Below are positions 1-5,829 of a stretch of DNA of 7,098 bases, piece by piece. How positions within the stretch are numbered: the stretch's first letter is position 1; every line of letters begins with the position of its first letter. A program made the position numbers and the translations under genes. A model generated the notes under the pieces. The model searched no databases, had not been told where the DNA came from, and saw only the letters and a program-made list of their open reading frames with translations. The DNA lies in NCBI GenBank assembly GCA_001798455.1, contig MGSI01000049.1, positions 1 through 7,098 on the forward strand. The letters are read 5' to 3'. Source of the DNA: Deltaproteobacteria bacterium RIFCSPLOWO2_02_FULL_57_26. GTDB lineage: Bacteria; Desulfobacterota; Binatia; UBA9968.

Positions 1-1863
1 TTGAAAGCTCTCGCTCACGATCACACCCTCACCCGCCGCCGCCCGTTCCAAGGCGCTCCCGGCATCCCCTTCAGCCATCGGAAGCCTACGCACTTTGCGT
101 GACACCCGGGCAGAAAAAGACTCGATGAAAATCGGCTTCCCCTCGTAGGTGGAGCGAATCAGGCGGTACAGGTCGACGACCTCGACCCCCGGCATGGCCT
201 CCAATCGATCGGCGAGATCTTCCCTGAGAGGCACGTTCTTCGGCCCCGCCGTTCGTGCCCCCGAGTGCACAACCAGGTCCGCCGTCACCATCTGATCGAT
301 CCAGGTGAGAAGCGAACCCCGCACGCTGTGGACGAATGCCGCAACCGTAAAAATTGCCGCCAGGCTGATCATCAGCGTGGCTACAGTGATCCCGGAGCGC
401 ACGGGGCTGCGGCCGAGGGTGTCGGAAGCGATCCTGGCTTCAATCCATGAGGAATGCGCCAGACCCCTTCTCACTACCTTCGCCCAACCGAGCACGAGGA
501 GCGGGGCAAGAAAGGAGAGCCCGAGCAAAAAGATCAGCATCGCGACCACCCCCAGGCTGAACCTCTCCACCGCGCCCAAAGAGGCGGGGGAAAAGAAGAT
601 GAAGAGCGGGGATAAAATCAAGAAAAGAAAGCCGACGATGGAGGCGCGGGAATAAAGGCCCGCAAACCTAGGGCTCCAAGCGGTTTGACGAGCGCCCTCC
701 TGAGCGGTGACCGTCGTGGCTTCCCAGGCGGGATGAAAGGCGGCCACGACCGAGACTCCCAAGCCGCTTCCAAGAGCGATCCAAAACTCCCACTGGGTCA
801 GGGGACTCCTGGCCAGATCAAGCCAGAGAAAAATATTGCGTACCGTCTCCCCCACAAAAAGCAATGCCCCTTGGGCCAGCACCACCCCGGCAAAAATTCC
901 CACCAGGGATCCCGGAAGGGCGAGGGATAAGGCCTCCAAGAGGAACAGGATGAGGACTTCGCCGCGCCGCATGCCCAGACAGCGCAGGAGGCCGATCTCG
1001 CGCTTGCGCTGAACCACGGAGACTGAAACCGTGTTGTAAATCAGAAAGAAGCCGACAAAAAGGGCGATCAGGCTGACGAAGAAAAGCCCGAGGCGAAACG
1101 AGCGGAGGAGCAAATCGATCTGCTCCCCTCGCTCTTGAGGCCGGGAAACCTCTGCGGCTCCTCGCAGTCGCTCGGAGAGCCTTTGCTTTACGGTCTCAAT
1201 GTCTTCTCCCTTTTCGACGGTAAGGTCCACGCCGTCGAGCTTTCCTGCTTTGCCAAAAGCGATCTGGGCTACCGGCAAATCCATCAAGGCGAAATTCCCG
1301 CCGAAGGCCCGGGCCGTCCCCTGATCGCGCAAAAGGGCGCGCACCGCATATCTTCGAGTCCCTTCGCTCGTGGCCAGAACGATCTCAGATCCCACAGGAA
1401 AGCCATGGCGCCGGGCAAACGACTCGGTCAAGGCTATGGAATCAGGCTGGGCGATAAAATCGAGCGCGCGCTCCAGACCGAACGGGGCGCCCATAAACTC
1501 GTGCTCGCGGATGGTAAAATCGCTGAGAAAATCGACGCCGTAAACGAAGAGTCTCTCCGCCTTAAGGCCCACGACGGGCGAAAAGCTCTCGACCACTGCC
1601 ACCGCATCCTTGACCCCCGCGGTCTCCCGGATAACTGGAAAGAGGGATTCGCTCACCCCGCTCTCCGCGTTAGTCACCTGCAACACCGCTTTGCCCGCAA
1701 GCAGATCGATCGTGTGCTCGAACGAACGGATGAGGCTGCGGTTCACTACGGCGACCGCTACGATGACCGCGACTCCGAGGACGATGCCGAAAAAGGTCAG
1801 CGCGGTGCGCAACCGGTGACGGCCACAATGGCGTAAGGAGAGAAAGCGCAGCAGCCGGAGCAC
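1..1863 (-). CDS. FtsX/MacB-type ABC transporter permease (YbbP-like), 3' end missing
   Basis: Inner-membrane permease of a MacB/LolCDE/YbbAP-type ABC system, which uses ATP hydrolysis by its partner for mechanical work or lipid/lipoprotein/peptide handling rather than classical transmembrane transport; the substrate is unknown. The frame stays open for 621 codons to the window edge, so the C-terminus is missing; double-FtsX permeases usually run to about 800-850 residues. It starts at GTG 1863-1861, overlapping the ATPase stop (TAGTG), with AGGAG 8 bases upstream. Layout: TM helix at about 20-42; periplasmic MacB_PCD-like domain at about 45-250; FtsX core helices at about 254-278, 304-333 and 360-380, with the typical cytoplasmic motif RKREIGLLRCLGM (286-298) after the first core helix. 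Further helices lie at about 406-425, 436-460 and 489-512. The last begins a second repeat (RSPVRSGITVATLMISLAA, 485-503), followed by the start of a second periplasmic domain. Family assignment is firm; cargo cannot be inferred. Confidence 0.93.
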   Translation of the reverse strand, partial: MLRLLRFLSLRHCGRHRLRTALTFFGIVLGVAVIVAVAVVNRSLIRSFEHTIDLLAGKAVLQVTNAESGVSESLFPVIRETAGVKDAVAVVESFSPVVGLKAERLFVYGVDFLSDFTIREHEFMGAPFGLERALDFIAQPDSIALTESFARRHGFPVGSEIVLATSEGTRRYAVRALLRDQGTARAFGGNFALMDLPVAQIAFGKAGKLDGVDLTVEKGEDIETVKQRLSERLRGAAEVSRPQERGEQIDLLLRSFRLGLFFVSLIALFVGFFLIYNTVSVSVVQRKREIGLLRCLGMRRGEVLILFLLEALSLALPGSLVGIFAGVVLAQGALLFVGETVRNIFLWLDLARSPLTQWEFWIALGSGLGVSVVAAFHPAWEATTVTAQEGARQTAWSPRFAGLYSRASIVGFLFLILSPLFIFFSPASLGAVERFSLGVVAMLIFLLGLSFLAPLLVLGWAKVVRRGLAHSSWIEARIASDTLGRSPVRSGITVATLMISLAAIFTVAAFVHSVRGSLLTWIDQMVTADLVVHSGARTAGPKNVPLREDLADRLEAMPGVEVVDLYRLIRSTYEGKPIFIESFSARVSRKVRRLPMAEGDAGSALERAAAGEGVIVSESFQ

Positions 1864-2537
1864 TATGATGGCTCCTCTTCGATCGCGCCGTCCCGGAGGT
1901 GGATGACCCGATCGCCGTACTCAGCCGCCTCGCGGTTGTGCGTCACCATGACCACCGTGCAGCCCGCCTCATGATTGACGCGGCGAATAAGCTGCAAAAT
2001 CCCCTCGCCGGTCTTCGAATCGAGGTTGCCCGTAGGTTCGTCGGCGAGCAAGATCGGCGGGTGAAACGCCAGAGCCCGGGCGATGGCGATGCGCTGAATC
2101 TCCCCTCCCGACAACTCTTCCGGGAGGTGGTCGCTGCGGGCCGTAAGGCCCACCCGTTCCAACAACAGCTTCGCCCGTGACCTAGCTGGCCCCGTGGATT
2201 GCCCGTCCAGGATTAAAGGCAGCATGACGTTCTCCACAGCGGTCAAGGTGGGAAGAAGGTTGAAGAATTGAAACACGAAGCCGATATGGCGCCGTCTCAA
2301 AAGAGTCATCTCGTTATCCGAGATTTGTGAGACAATCCTCCCATCAATCATCACCTCCCCGCGCGTCGGGCGATCCAACCCTCCGATCAAGTGAAGAAGT
2401 GTGCTTTTTCCCGATCCGCTTGGCCCCATGATGACGACGAATTCGCCCTTCTGGATATCAAGCGACACTCCGGCCAGCGCGGCGATCTCACTCCTCCCCT
2501 GCTGATAAATCTTATGGAGATTGATCGCCCGGATCAT
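1863..2537 (-). CDS. ABC transporter ATP-binding protein, LolD/MacB/YbbA family
   Basis: Cytoplasmic ATPase (224 residues) that should form a homodimer powering the adjacent FtsX-type permease. All nucleotide-binding motifs are present: Walker A GPSGSGKST (38-46), Q-loop Gln90 in the run GFVFQFFNLLPTLTAVEN, signature LSGGE (142-146), Walker B ILLADEP (162-168) with Glu167 as catalytic base, D-loop GNLDS (170-174) and H-loop His200 in VMVTHN. The FQFFNLLPTLTAVENV stretch and the length are typical of the LolD/MacB/YbbA/FtsE group. The signature continues as EIQR where EQQR or ERQR is more usual, a minor variant. The start ATG overlaps the stop of the DUF309 gene (ATGA, 2537-2534) and the stop overlaps the permease GTG, so all three genes are probably translationally coupled. 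A weak GGAG lies 10 bases upstream of the start. The transported or moved substrate cannot be told from the sequence. Confidence 0.96.
   Translation of the reverse strand: MIRAINLHKIYQQGRSEIAALAGVSLDIQKGEFVVIMGPSGSGKSTLLHLIGGLDRPTRGEVMIDGRIVSQISDNEMTLLRRRHIGFVFQFFNLLPTLTAVENVMLPLILDGQSTGPARSRAKLLLERVGLTARSDHLPEELSGGEIQRIAIARALAFHPPILLADEPTGNLDSKTGEGILQLIRRVNHEAGCTVVMVTHNREAAEYGDRVIHLRDGAIEEEPS
1872..1877 (-). promoter_or_regulatory. Ribosome binding site of the permease (decides GTG start)
   Basis: On the minus strand GAGGAG lies 8 bases before GTG at 1863-1861. It sits inside the 3' end of the ATPase gene and supports the unusual GTG start that overlaps the ATPase stop codon by one base. 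No ATG in this frame lies near the expected N-terminus. Confidence 0.75.
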
Positions 2538-2551
2538 CCGGAGACAGCTCC
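2529..2551 (-). promoter_or_regulatory. Nested inverted repeats over the ATPase ribosome binding site and start codon
   Basis: CCGGATCATCCGG at 2529-2541 is a perfect 6-base inverted repeat with a one-base centre, lying exactly on the ATGA stop/start junction. Folded as RNA it would give five base pairs with a three-base loop that contains part of the start codon. Directly upstream in the transcript, GGAG (2551-2548) and CTCC (2543-2540) could pair as a 4-base stem with a 4-base loop, hiding the only Shine-Dalgarno candidate. The two folds share bases, so they would be alternatives. Either would make ATPase translation depend on ribosomes finishing the DUF309 gene. This is inference from short repeats in a GC-rich sequence. 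Confidence 0.3.
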
Positions 2552-2920
2552 GTGGGTAAGCCTGAGGACCGGGACCTCGAGCGGCGGCGAATCGCCTCTT
2601 GCTTGGTAGGTCGCTTCAATCTCCGCCAAGTTTTTTCTGACGCCCTCGACGAACGCAGCCAGCCCAATTCCCAGGTGATCGGGAGGATAAACCTCGATCT
2701 TGGCGAGGCCCGCGCGCCAGAGCTTGATCGCCCCGATGAGAACCCCCTGCTCCCATTTGAAGTATCCTGCGGCAATCTGGATTATGCCTTGATACAGTTG
2801 CCGGTCCTCGCCATGCTCCTCCAGCCAGATCTCCTCCAGGGTTTCGTGGCACTCAAAGAATTCCCCGCGGTTGAACTGTTCGATGCCTTTGAGAAATCGC
2901 GGATCGAAACGGTCTTCCAT
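2534..2920 (-). CDS. DUF309 domain-containing protein
   Basis: Small soluble protein of 128 residues from the DUF309 family, whose members are all-helical and have no established function. The family hallmark is clear near the N-terminus: GEFFECHETLEEIW (19-32) with the conserved His25-Glu26 and Trp32, then the helix LYQGIIQIAAGYFKWEQG (42-59) and GAIKLW (63-68). The rest is predicted helical, ending in a proline-containing tail. No signal peptide or membrane segment is visible. It is the first gene of a leftward operon and shares four bases (ATGA) with the ABC ATPase gene, which suggests a role tied to that transporter, but the family gives no mechanism. ATG 2920 is the only start in this frame before an upstream stop. 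The base run before it lacks a good Shine-Dalgarno sequence, so initiation may be weak. Confidence 0.9.
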   Translation of the reverse strand: MEDRFDPRFLKGIEQFNRGEFFECHETLEEIWLEEHGEDRQLYQGIIQIAAGYFKWEQGVLIGAIKLWRAGLAKIEVYPPDHLGIGLAAFVEGVRKNLAEIEATYQARGDSPPLEVPVLRLTHGAVSG

Positions 2921-2987
2921 AGACGCGTGGCTCGTGCGGGTGCGAGGTTTTTCTCCGCCCCTTAATCCTTTACACTAATCTGCTTTA

Positions 2988-2996
2988 ATTATTCCA
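2988..2996 (-). promoter_or_regulatory. Candidate extended -10 promoter of the DUF309-ABC operon
   Basis: On the minus strand TGG followed by AATAAT (2996-2988) matches an extended -10 element, with five of six bases as in TATAAT. It would start transcription near 2981, about 60 bases before the DUF309 ATG. No good -35 hexamer is found at the expected distance. The AT-rich stretch 2960-3010 stands out from the GC-rich surroundings and is the only non-coding space between divergent genes, so a promoter is expected here, but the exact element is uncertain. Confidence 0.35.
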
Positions 2997-3041
2997 TAGT
3001 TCTTATAGCATGGGGCTAGCTGTGGGGGACAGAGAGACACC

Positions 3042-3046
3042 GGGAG
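3042..3046 (+). promoter_or_regulatory. Ribosome binding site choosing ATG 3052 for the rRNA methyltransferase
   Basis: GGGAG lies 5 bases before ATG 3052 and is followed by AGGAG directly against the start codon. The upstream in-frame ATG at 3010 has no Shine-Dalgarno sequence and would add 14 residues that precede the TRAM domain and resemble no part of it. The downstream start is therefore preferred. Confidence 0.7.
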
Positions 3047-3051
3047 AGGAG

Positions 3052-4320
3052 ATGATCCAGGCAAAAGTCGAGGCCCTGGCCTACGGGCCCTATGGAGTCG
3101 CGCGCCCGCAGGGGCATGTCGTCCTGATCCCTCGCACGGCACCCGGAGACGAGGTGAAAGCGCGTATCGTGGCAAGGAGGGCGAATTATGCGATTGGCGA
3201 AATCGTCAGTCTCGTGACGCCCTCCCCTGTACGCCAGGAACCCCCATGCCCGTATTTCGACGGGTGCGGGGGGTGCCCGTGGCAAGCGGTACAGTATGAC
3301 GCCCAGCTTGCCGCCAAGCAAAAAAACGTCGAAGACGCATTGAGGCGGATCGGGAAACTGAGCGGGTTTGAGCTTTTCCCCATCTTGCCGTCGCCAAGCG
3401 CTTACCATTACCGGCGCCGCGTACGCCTCCACGCCGACGGGCAGAAAAGGCTTGGCTACTACCGCGCCTTTTCGCACGACCTGATCGAGGTTGATTCCTG
3501 CCTCGTCGCGGATACACAGGCAAACCTCAGGCTGGGCCAGGCCCGAAATTGGCTGCGAAGCCTCAAGACCCCCGTCGAGCAGCTCGAGCTGGTCGTCGGC
3601 GACCAGGAGGACCCGGTCGTGTTTGCCGGAAAGGCCGGTGGCAAATTCGCGCGCGACGATGATTCCACGAGCTCTCACTTTCTGAAAGCGCACCGGGAAA
3701 TCGGCGGGCTCATCCTTTTTGGCCGCGGCTGGCGTCGATCCTGGGGCCAGGGGAAGGTTCTGATCCGATTGGCAGAGGATCTCGCGCTCCAGATCGATGC
3801 GGAGCTCTTCAGCCAGGTCAATTCCGAAGGCAATCTCCAGCTCGCACGCGAACTCCTCGCGTGGGGAGGATTTCATCCCGGCGACCGCGTCCTGGAGCTT
3901 TACTGCGGAGCGGGAAACTTCACCCTGCCCATAGCCAAGCACGCCCGTGAAATCGTCGCCGTGGAAAGCCATCCTCGATCCATCCAGAACGGCAGGACCA
4001 ACAGCCAACTCAACCGCCTGAGCAACATCCGCTGGATTTGCTCACCCGCAGACCAGGCGGTCAGGACGCTTCGCGGAAAGGGGGAGAGCTTTACCAAAAT
4101 CCTGCTGAACCCGCCACGCTCCGGGGCTAAAGGATTAGAGGACGACCTTGCCTCGCTGGGAGCGGAAAAGATCCTCTATGTCTCGTGCGAGCCTCCAACG
4201 CTCGCGCGCGACCTCGCCGCGCTCGACCGCAAGGGATACAAGCTCGTGCGGGTCCGGCCCGTTGACCTTTTTCCTCACACCTATCACGTGGAAGCGGTGG
4301 CCGAGATGGTGCGCCGTTAG
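3052..4320 (+). CDS. 23S rRNA (uracil-C5)-methyltransferase, RlmD/RumA-like (TrmA superfamily)
   Basis: Transfers a methyl group from S-adenosylmethionine to C5 of a uridine in 23S rRNA (family targets are U1939 and/or U747, E. coli numbering). Numbering is from ATG 3052 (422 residues). An N-terminal TRAM RNA-binding domain (about 2-57) is followed by three cysteines of a [4Fe-4S] site, CPYFDGCGGC (66-75: Cys66, Cys72, Cys75), with the expected fourth at Cys150. A linker domain carries FSQVN (267-271 in the longer form, 253-257 here). The Rossmann SAM motif is VLELYCGAGNFTLPIA (280-295). Next come NPPRSG (353-358), the catalytic nucleophile Cys379 in VSCEPPTLARDL, and the general base Glu414 in FPHTYHVEAV. 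All key residues are present. The Asn of NPPR is RlmC-like (RlmD and TrmA carry Asp), while the TRAM domain is RlmD-like, so the target uridine cannot be assigned and a symbol is withheld. An alternative start is ATG 3010. The gene stands alone, divergent from the DUF309 operon. Confidence 0.94.
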   Translation: MIQAKVEALAYGPYGVARPQGHVVLIPRTAPGDEVKARIVARRANYAIGEIVSLVTPSPVRQEPPCPYFDGCGGCPWQAVQYDAQLAAKQKNVEDALRRIGKLSGFELFPILPSPSAYHYRRRVRLHADGQKRLGYYRAFSHDLIEVDSCLVADTQANLRLGQARNWLRSLKTPVEQLELVVGDQEDPVVFAGKAGGKFARDDDSTSSHFLKAHREIGGLILFGRGWRRSWGQGKVLIRLAEDLALQIDAELFSQVNSEGNLQLARELLAWGGFHPGDRVLELYCGAGNFTLPIAKHAREIVAVESHPRSIQNGRTNSQLNRLSNIRWICSPADQAVRTLRGKGESFTKILLNPPRSGAKGLEDDLASLGAEKILYVSCEPPTLARDLAALDRKGYKLVRVRPVDLFPHTYHVEAVAEMVRR

Positions 4321-4418
4321 CGTGTCCTCACCGTCCCACTCAAGGACGATAGCGATTTGAAACAGGGCCGTGGAGCAGTCATCGTTGGAGTCTTGAGCCC
4401 GGACCCGGTCGGAGCGGG

Positions 4419-4446
4419 TTGTAGAGAGAGGTCCGTGTGATATACA
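4419..4446 (+). promoter_or_regulatory. Candidate promoter of the 81-residue protein-DUF763-hydrolase unit
   Basis: TTGTAG (4419-4424) and TATACA (4441-4446) are separated by 16 bases, and TGA directly before the -10 gives an extended -10 (TGn). Transcription would start near 4453, just upstream of the ribosome binding site. A small dyad GTGT-GATAT-ACAC (4435-4447) lies over the -10 and could be an operator, though arms of four bases are easily met by chance. The rest of the 154-base gap 4321-4474 holds only short weak hairpins without a T-run, so no convincing terminator follows the methyltransferase gene. Confidence 0.45.
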
Positions 4447-4460
4447 CTACCATTTGATTT

Positions 4461-4468
4461 GAGGAGGT
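4461..4468 (+). promoter_or_regulatory. Strong ribosome binding site of the 81-residue protein
   Basis: GAGGAGGT lies 6 bases before ATG 4475. This near-consensus Shine-Dalgarno sequence is the best in the window. It argues that the small downstream frame is a real, well-translated gene. Confidence 0.8.
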
Positions 4469-4474
4469 ACCCGG

Positions 4475-4720
4475 ATGGCGCAACTCAAGAAGACTGCCAC
4501 GCCCAAAGTAACCATCATAGCCAGCAAAGGAGCTAACCAGGCGATCAACTATCTCCTGGAAGATCGGGATGAGCTGGAATGGTTGGTGGCCATCGGCCGC
4601 AATCGCTCGGGCGATATTTTCTTTTACGATACCGGGGGCGACATCATTCAGGACCTAGGCGCCCTCGAGTACATCAAGGAGAGCATCCTGCGCGACTATT
4701 TTGGGGAACCGGATGAATAA
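4475..4720 (+). CDS. Small acidic protein of unknown function (81 residues)
   Basis: I do not recognise a family. The protein has about 15 acidic against 9 basic residues, with a basic N-terminal tail (KKTATPK, 5-11) and an acidic C-terminus (GEPDE). No signal peptide, membrane helix or cysteine is present. Predicted order: beta strand VTIIAS (12-17), helix ANQAINYLLEDRDELEWL (20-37), two strands LVAIGR (37-42) and DIFFYDTG (47-54), then a helix IIQDLGALEYIKESILRDYF (57-76). That is a compact alpha-beta fold compatible with a binding or regulatory partner protein. It is supported as real by a near-consensus Shine-Dalgarno sequence, a candidate promoter and its position 8 bases ahead of the DUF763 gene, which suggests co-transcription and a linked role. 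It may be an accessory or regulator of the DUF763 protein, but that is inference from context alone. Confidence 0.82.
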   Translation: MAQLKKTATPKVTIIASKGANQAINYLLEDRDELEWLVAIGRNRSGDIFFYDTGGDIIQDLGALEYIKESILRDYFGEPDE

Positions 4721-4728
4721 GAGGAAAT

Positions 4729-5829
4729 ATGCGCCAGACCGGCATTGCGCATCTCCCGCTCCATGGAGGCAAGGCACCCTCGTGGCTGTTCCAGAGGATG
4801 GTCCGGTTGGGGCGGGAAATCGTTCGCCTCATCGTTGAAGACTCTGGCCCGGAAGAGTTCTTAGCCCGGATCTCCGACCCCCACTGGTTTCAATCCCTCG
4901 GTTGTGTCCTTGGCTTCGATTGGCATTCCTCCGGAGTCACGACCACCGTTTGCGGCGCCCTCAAGGAAGGGCTTAGAGGAACGGTCAAGGATCTCGGGAT
5001 CGTCATCGCCGGAGGAAAGGGGGCGACCTCGCGCAAGACCCCATCGGAAATCCTCGCCGCAGGCGAACGATTCACCTTAAAGCGCGATGCGGACGAGCTG
5101 GTCTATCTGAGCCGGCTCACAGCTAAGATCGATAACAATGCCATTCAGGACGGCTTTCAGCTCTATCATCACAACTTCTTCTTCACCCTCGACGGTTCCT
5201 GGGCGGTGGTGCAGCAGGGCATGAGCGAGCGCTTTGCGCGGCGCTATCACTGGTACTCGGGAACAGTCTCGTCTCTTACTTTGGAACCGCACTCCGCCAT
5301 CTCGACCAACCTGCTGAGGGAGCGGGCTTTGAACCTGGTAGCCGCGGAAAGCGCCAGGGCGCAGGAGGTCATCACGGAGCTGGCAAGAGAAAGACCCGAG
5401 AAGATCAGCGGCGAACTGGAAAAGCTCAGAACCCTTTCCCTTCCGGCTCACCATGAGGTCTCTCTCAGCGATCTGCACCCGGAATCGATTGAGAAGGTTC
5501 TGCTCAGAACCTACCAAGCCCAGGCAAAGGATTTCGAGAAGCTGCTCGGCCTGCCCGGCGTTGGCGCCAAGACGCTCCGCGCCCTAGCCCTCCTATCAGA
5601 GATCGCATACGGAACACCGGCCTCCTGGAAGGACCCGGCTAAGTTCAGTTTCGCCCACGGCGGCAAAGACGGCCATCCGTATCCGGTGAACCGGCAGGGG
5701 TATGACCAGTCAATCGAGATCCTGCGCCGCTGCCTTGAGCGGACGAAAGTCGGGCAAGGAGAAAAAGAGAACGCTATCAAACGGTTGCAGAAGCTTTCAA
5801 CAGCACCCGCGAAAGGGAGAATCTCATGA
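4729..5829 (+). CDS. DUF763 domain-containing protein with helix-hairpin-helix
   Basis: Full-length (366 residues) member of DUF763, a family shared by bacteria and archaea with no established function. It shows the family's conserved blocks in order: TGIAHLPLHGGKAPSWLF (4-21), DPHWFQSLGCVLGFDWHSSG (50-69), TTTVCGALKE (71-80), GGKGATSRKTP (95-105), LSRLTAKIDNNAIQDGF (127-143), LYHHNFFF (145-152), WAVVQQGM (158-165) and ARRYHWYS (170-177). Near the C-terminus LLGLPGVGAKTLRALALLSE (272-291) is a helix-hairpin-helix of the DNA-binding type, followed by FAHGGKDGHPYPVNR (308-322). The many invariant polar residues (Asp64, His66, Lys103, Asp135, Gln140, Asp141, His147, His148, Gln162, Gln163, Arg172, His174) suggest an enzyme acting on nucleic acid; this is inference. 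It begins 8 bases after the small gene, with GAGG four bases before ATG, and its stop overlaps the hydrolase start (ATGA). No membrane segment is seen. Confidence 0.93.
   Translation: MRQTGIAHLPLHGGKAPSWLFQRMVRLGREIVRLIVEDSGPEEFLARISDPHWFQSLGCVLGFDWHSSGVTTTVCGALKEGLRGTVKDLGIVIAGGKGATSRKTPSEILAAGERFTLKRDADELVYLSRLTAKIDNNAIQDGFQLYHHNFFFTLDGSWAVVQQGMSERFARRYHWYSGTVSSLTLEPHSAISTNLLRERALNLVAAESARAQEVITELARERPEKISGELEKLRTLSLPAHHEVSLSDLHPESIEKVLLRTYQAQAKDFEKLLGLPGVGAKTLRALALLSEIAYGTPASWKDPAKFSFAHGGKDGHPYPVNRQGYDQSIEILRRCLERTKVGQGEKENAIKRLQKLSTAPAKGRIS

Noticed and set aside
265..930. Several short plus-strand frames in the left 0.9 kb
   Set aside because: All are antisense to the permease frame, which runs open from 1863 to position 1 with membrane-helix content. 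They have no plausible start signals.
1135..1836. Plus-strand open frame of 233 codons opposite the permease
   Set aside because: The minus strand encodes an uninterrupted permease with clear TM helices and the FtsX motif; the plus-strand translation has low-complexity, motif-free content.
1..1863. Possible frameshifted or degraded permease pseudogene
   Set aside because: The frame was followed codon by codon from GTG 1863 to position 1 with no internal stop and with continuous family features; only the window edge truncates it.
3016..4008. Long minus-strand open frame of 330 codons opposite the methyltransferase gene
   Set aside because: It lies wholly antisense to a gene with a complete set of family motifs, has no recognisable domain, and is explained by GC-rich codon bias leaving the opposite strand open.
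4402..4420. Hairpin GACCCG/CGGGTT as a terminator after the methyltransferase gene
   Set aside because: The stem is only six pairs including a G-T wobble, with no following T-run, and it overlaps the candidate -35 of the next unit.
5077..5517. Minus-strand frame of 146 codons inside the DUF763 gene
   Set aside because: It is antisense to the conserved core of DUF763 and shows no family motif or start signal.
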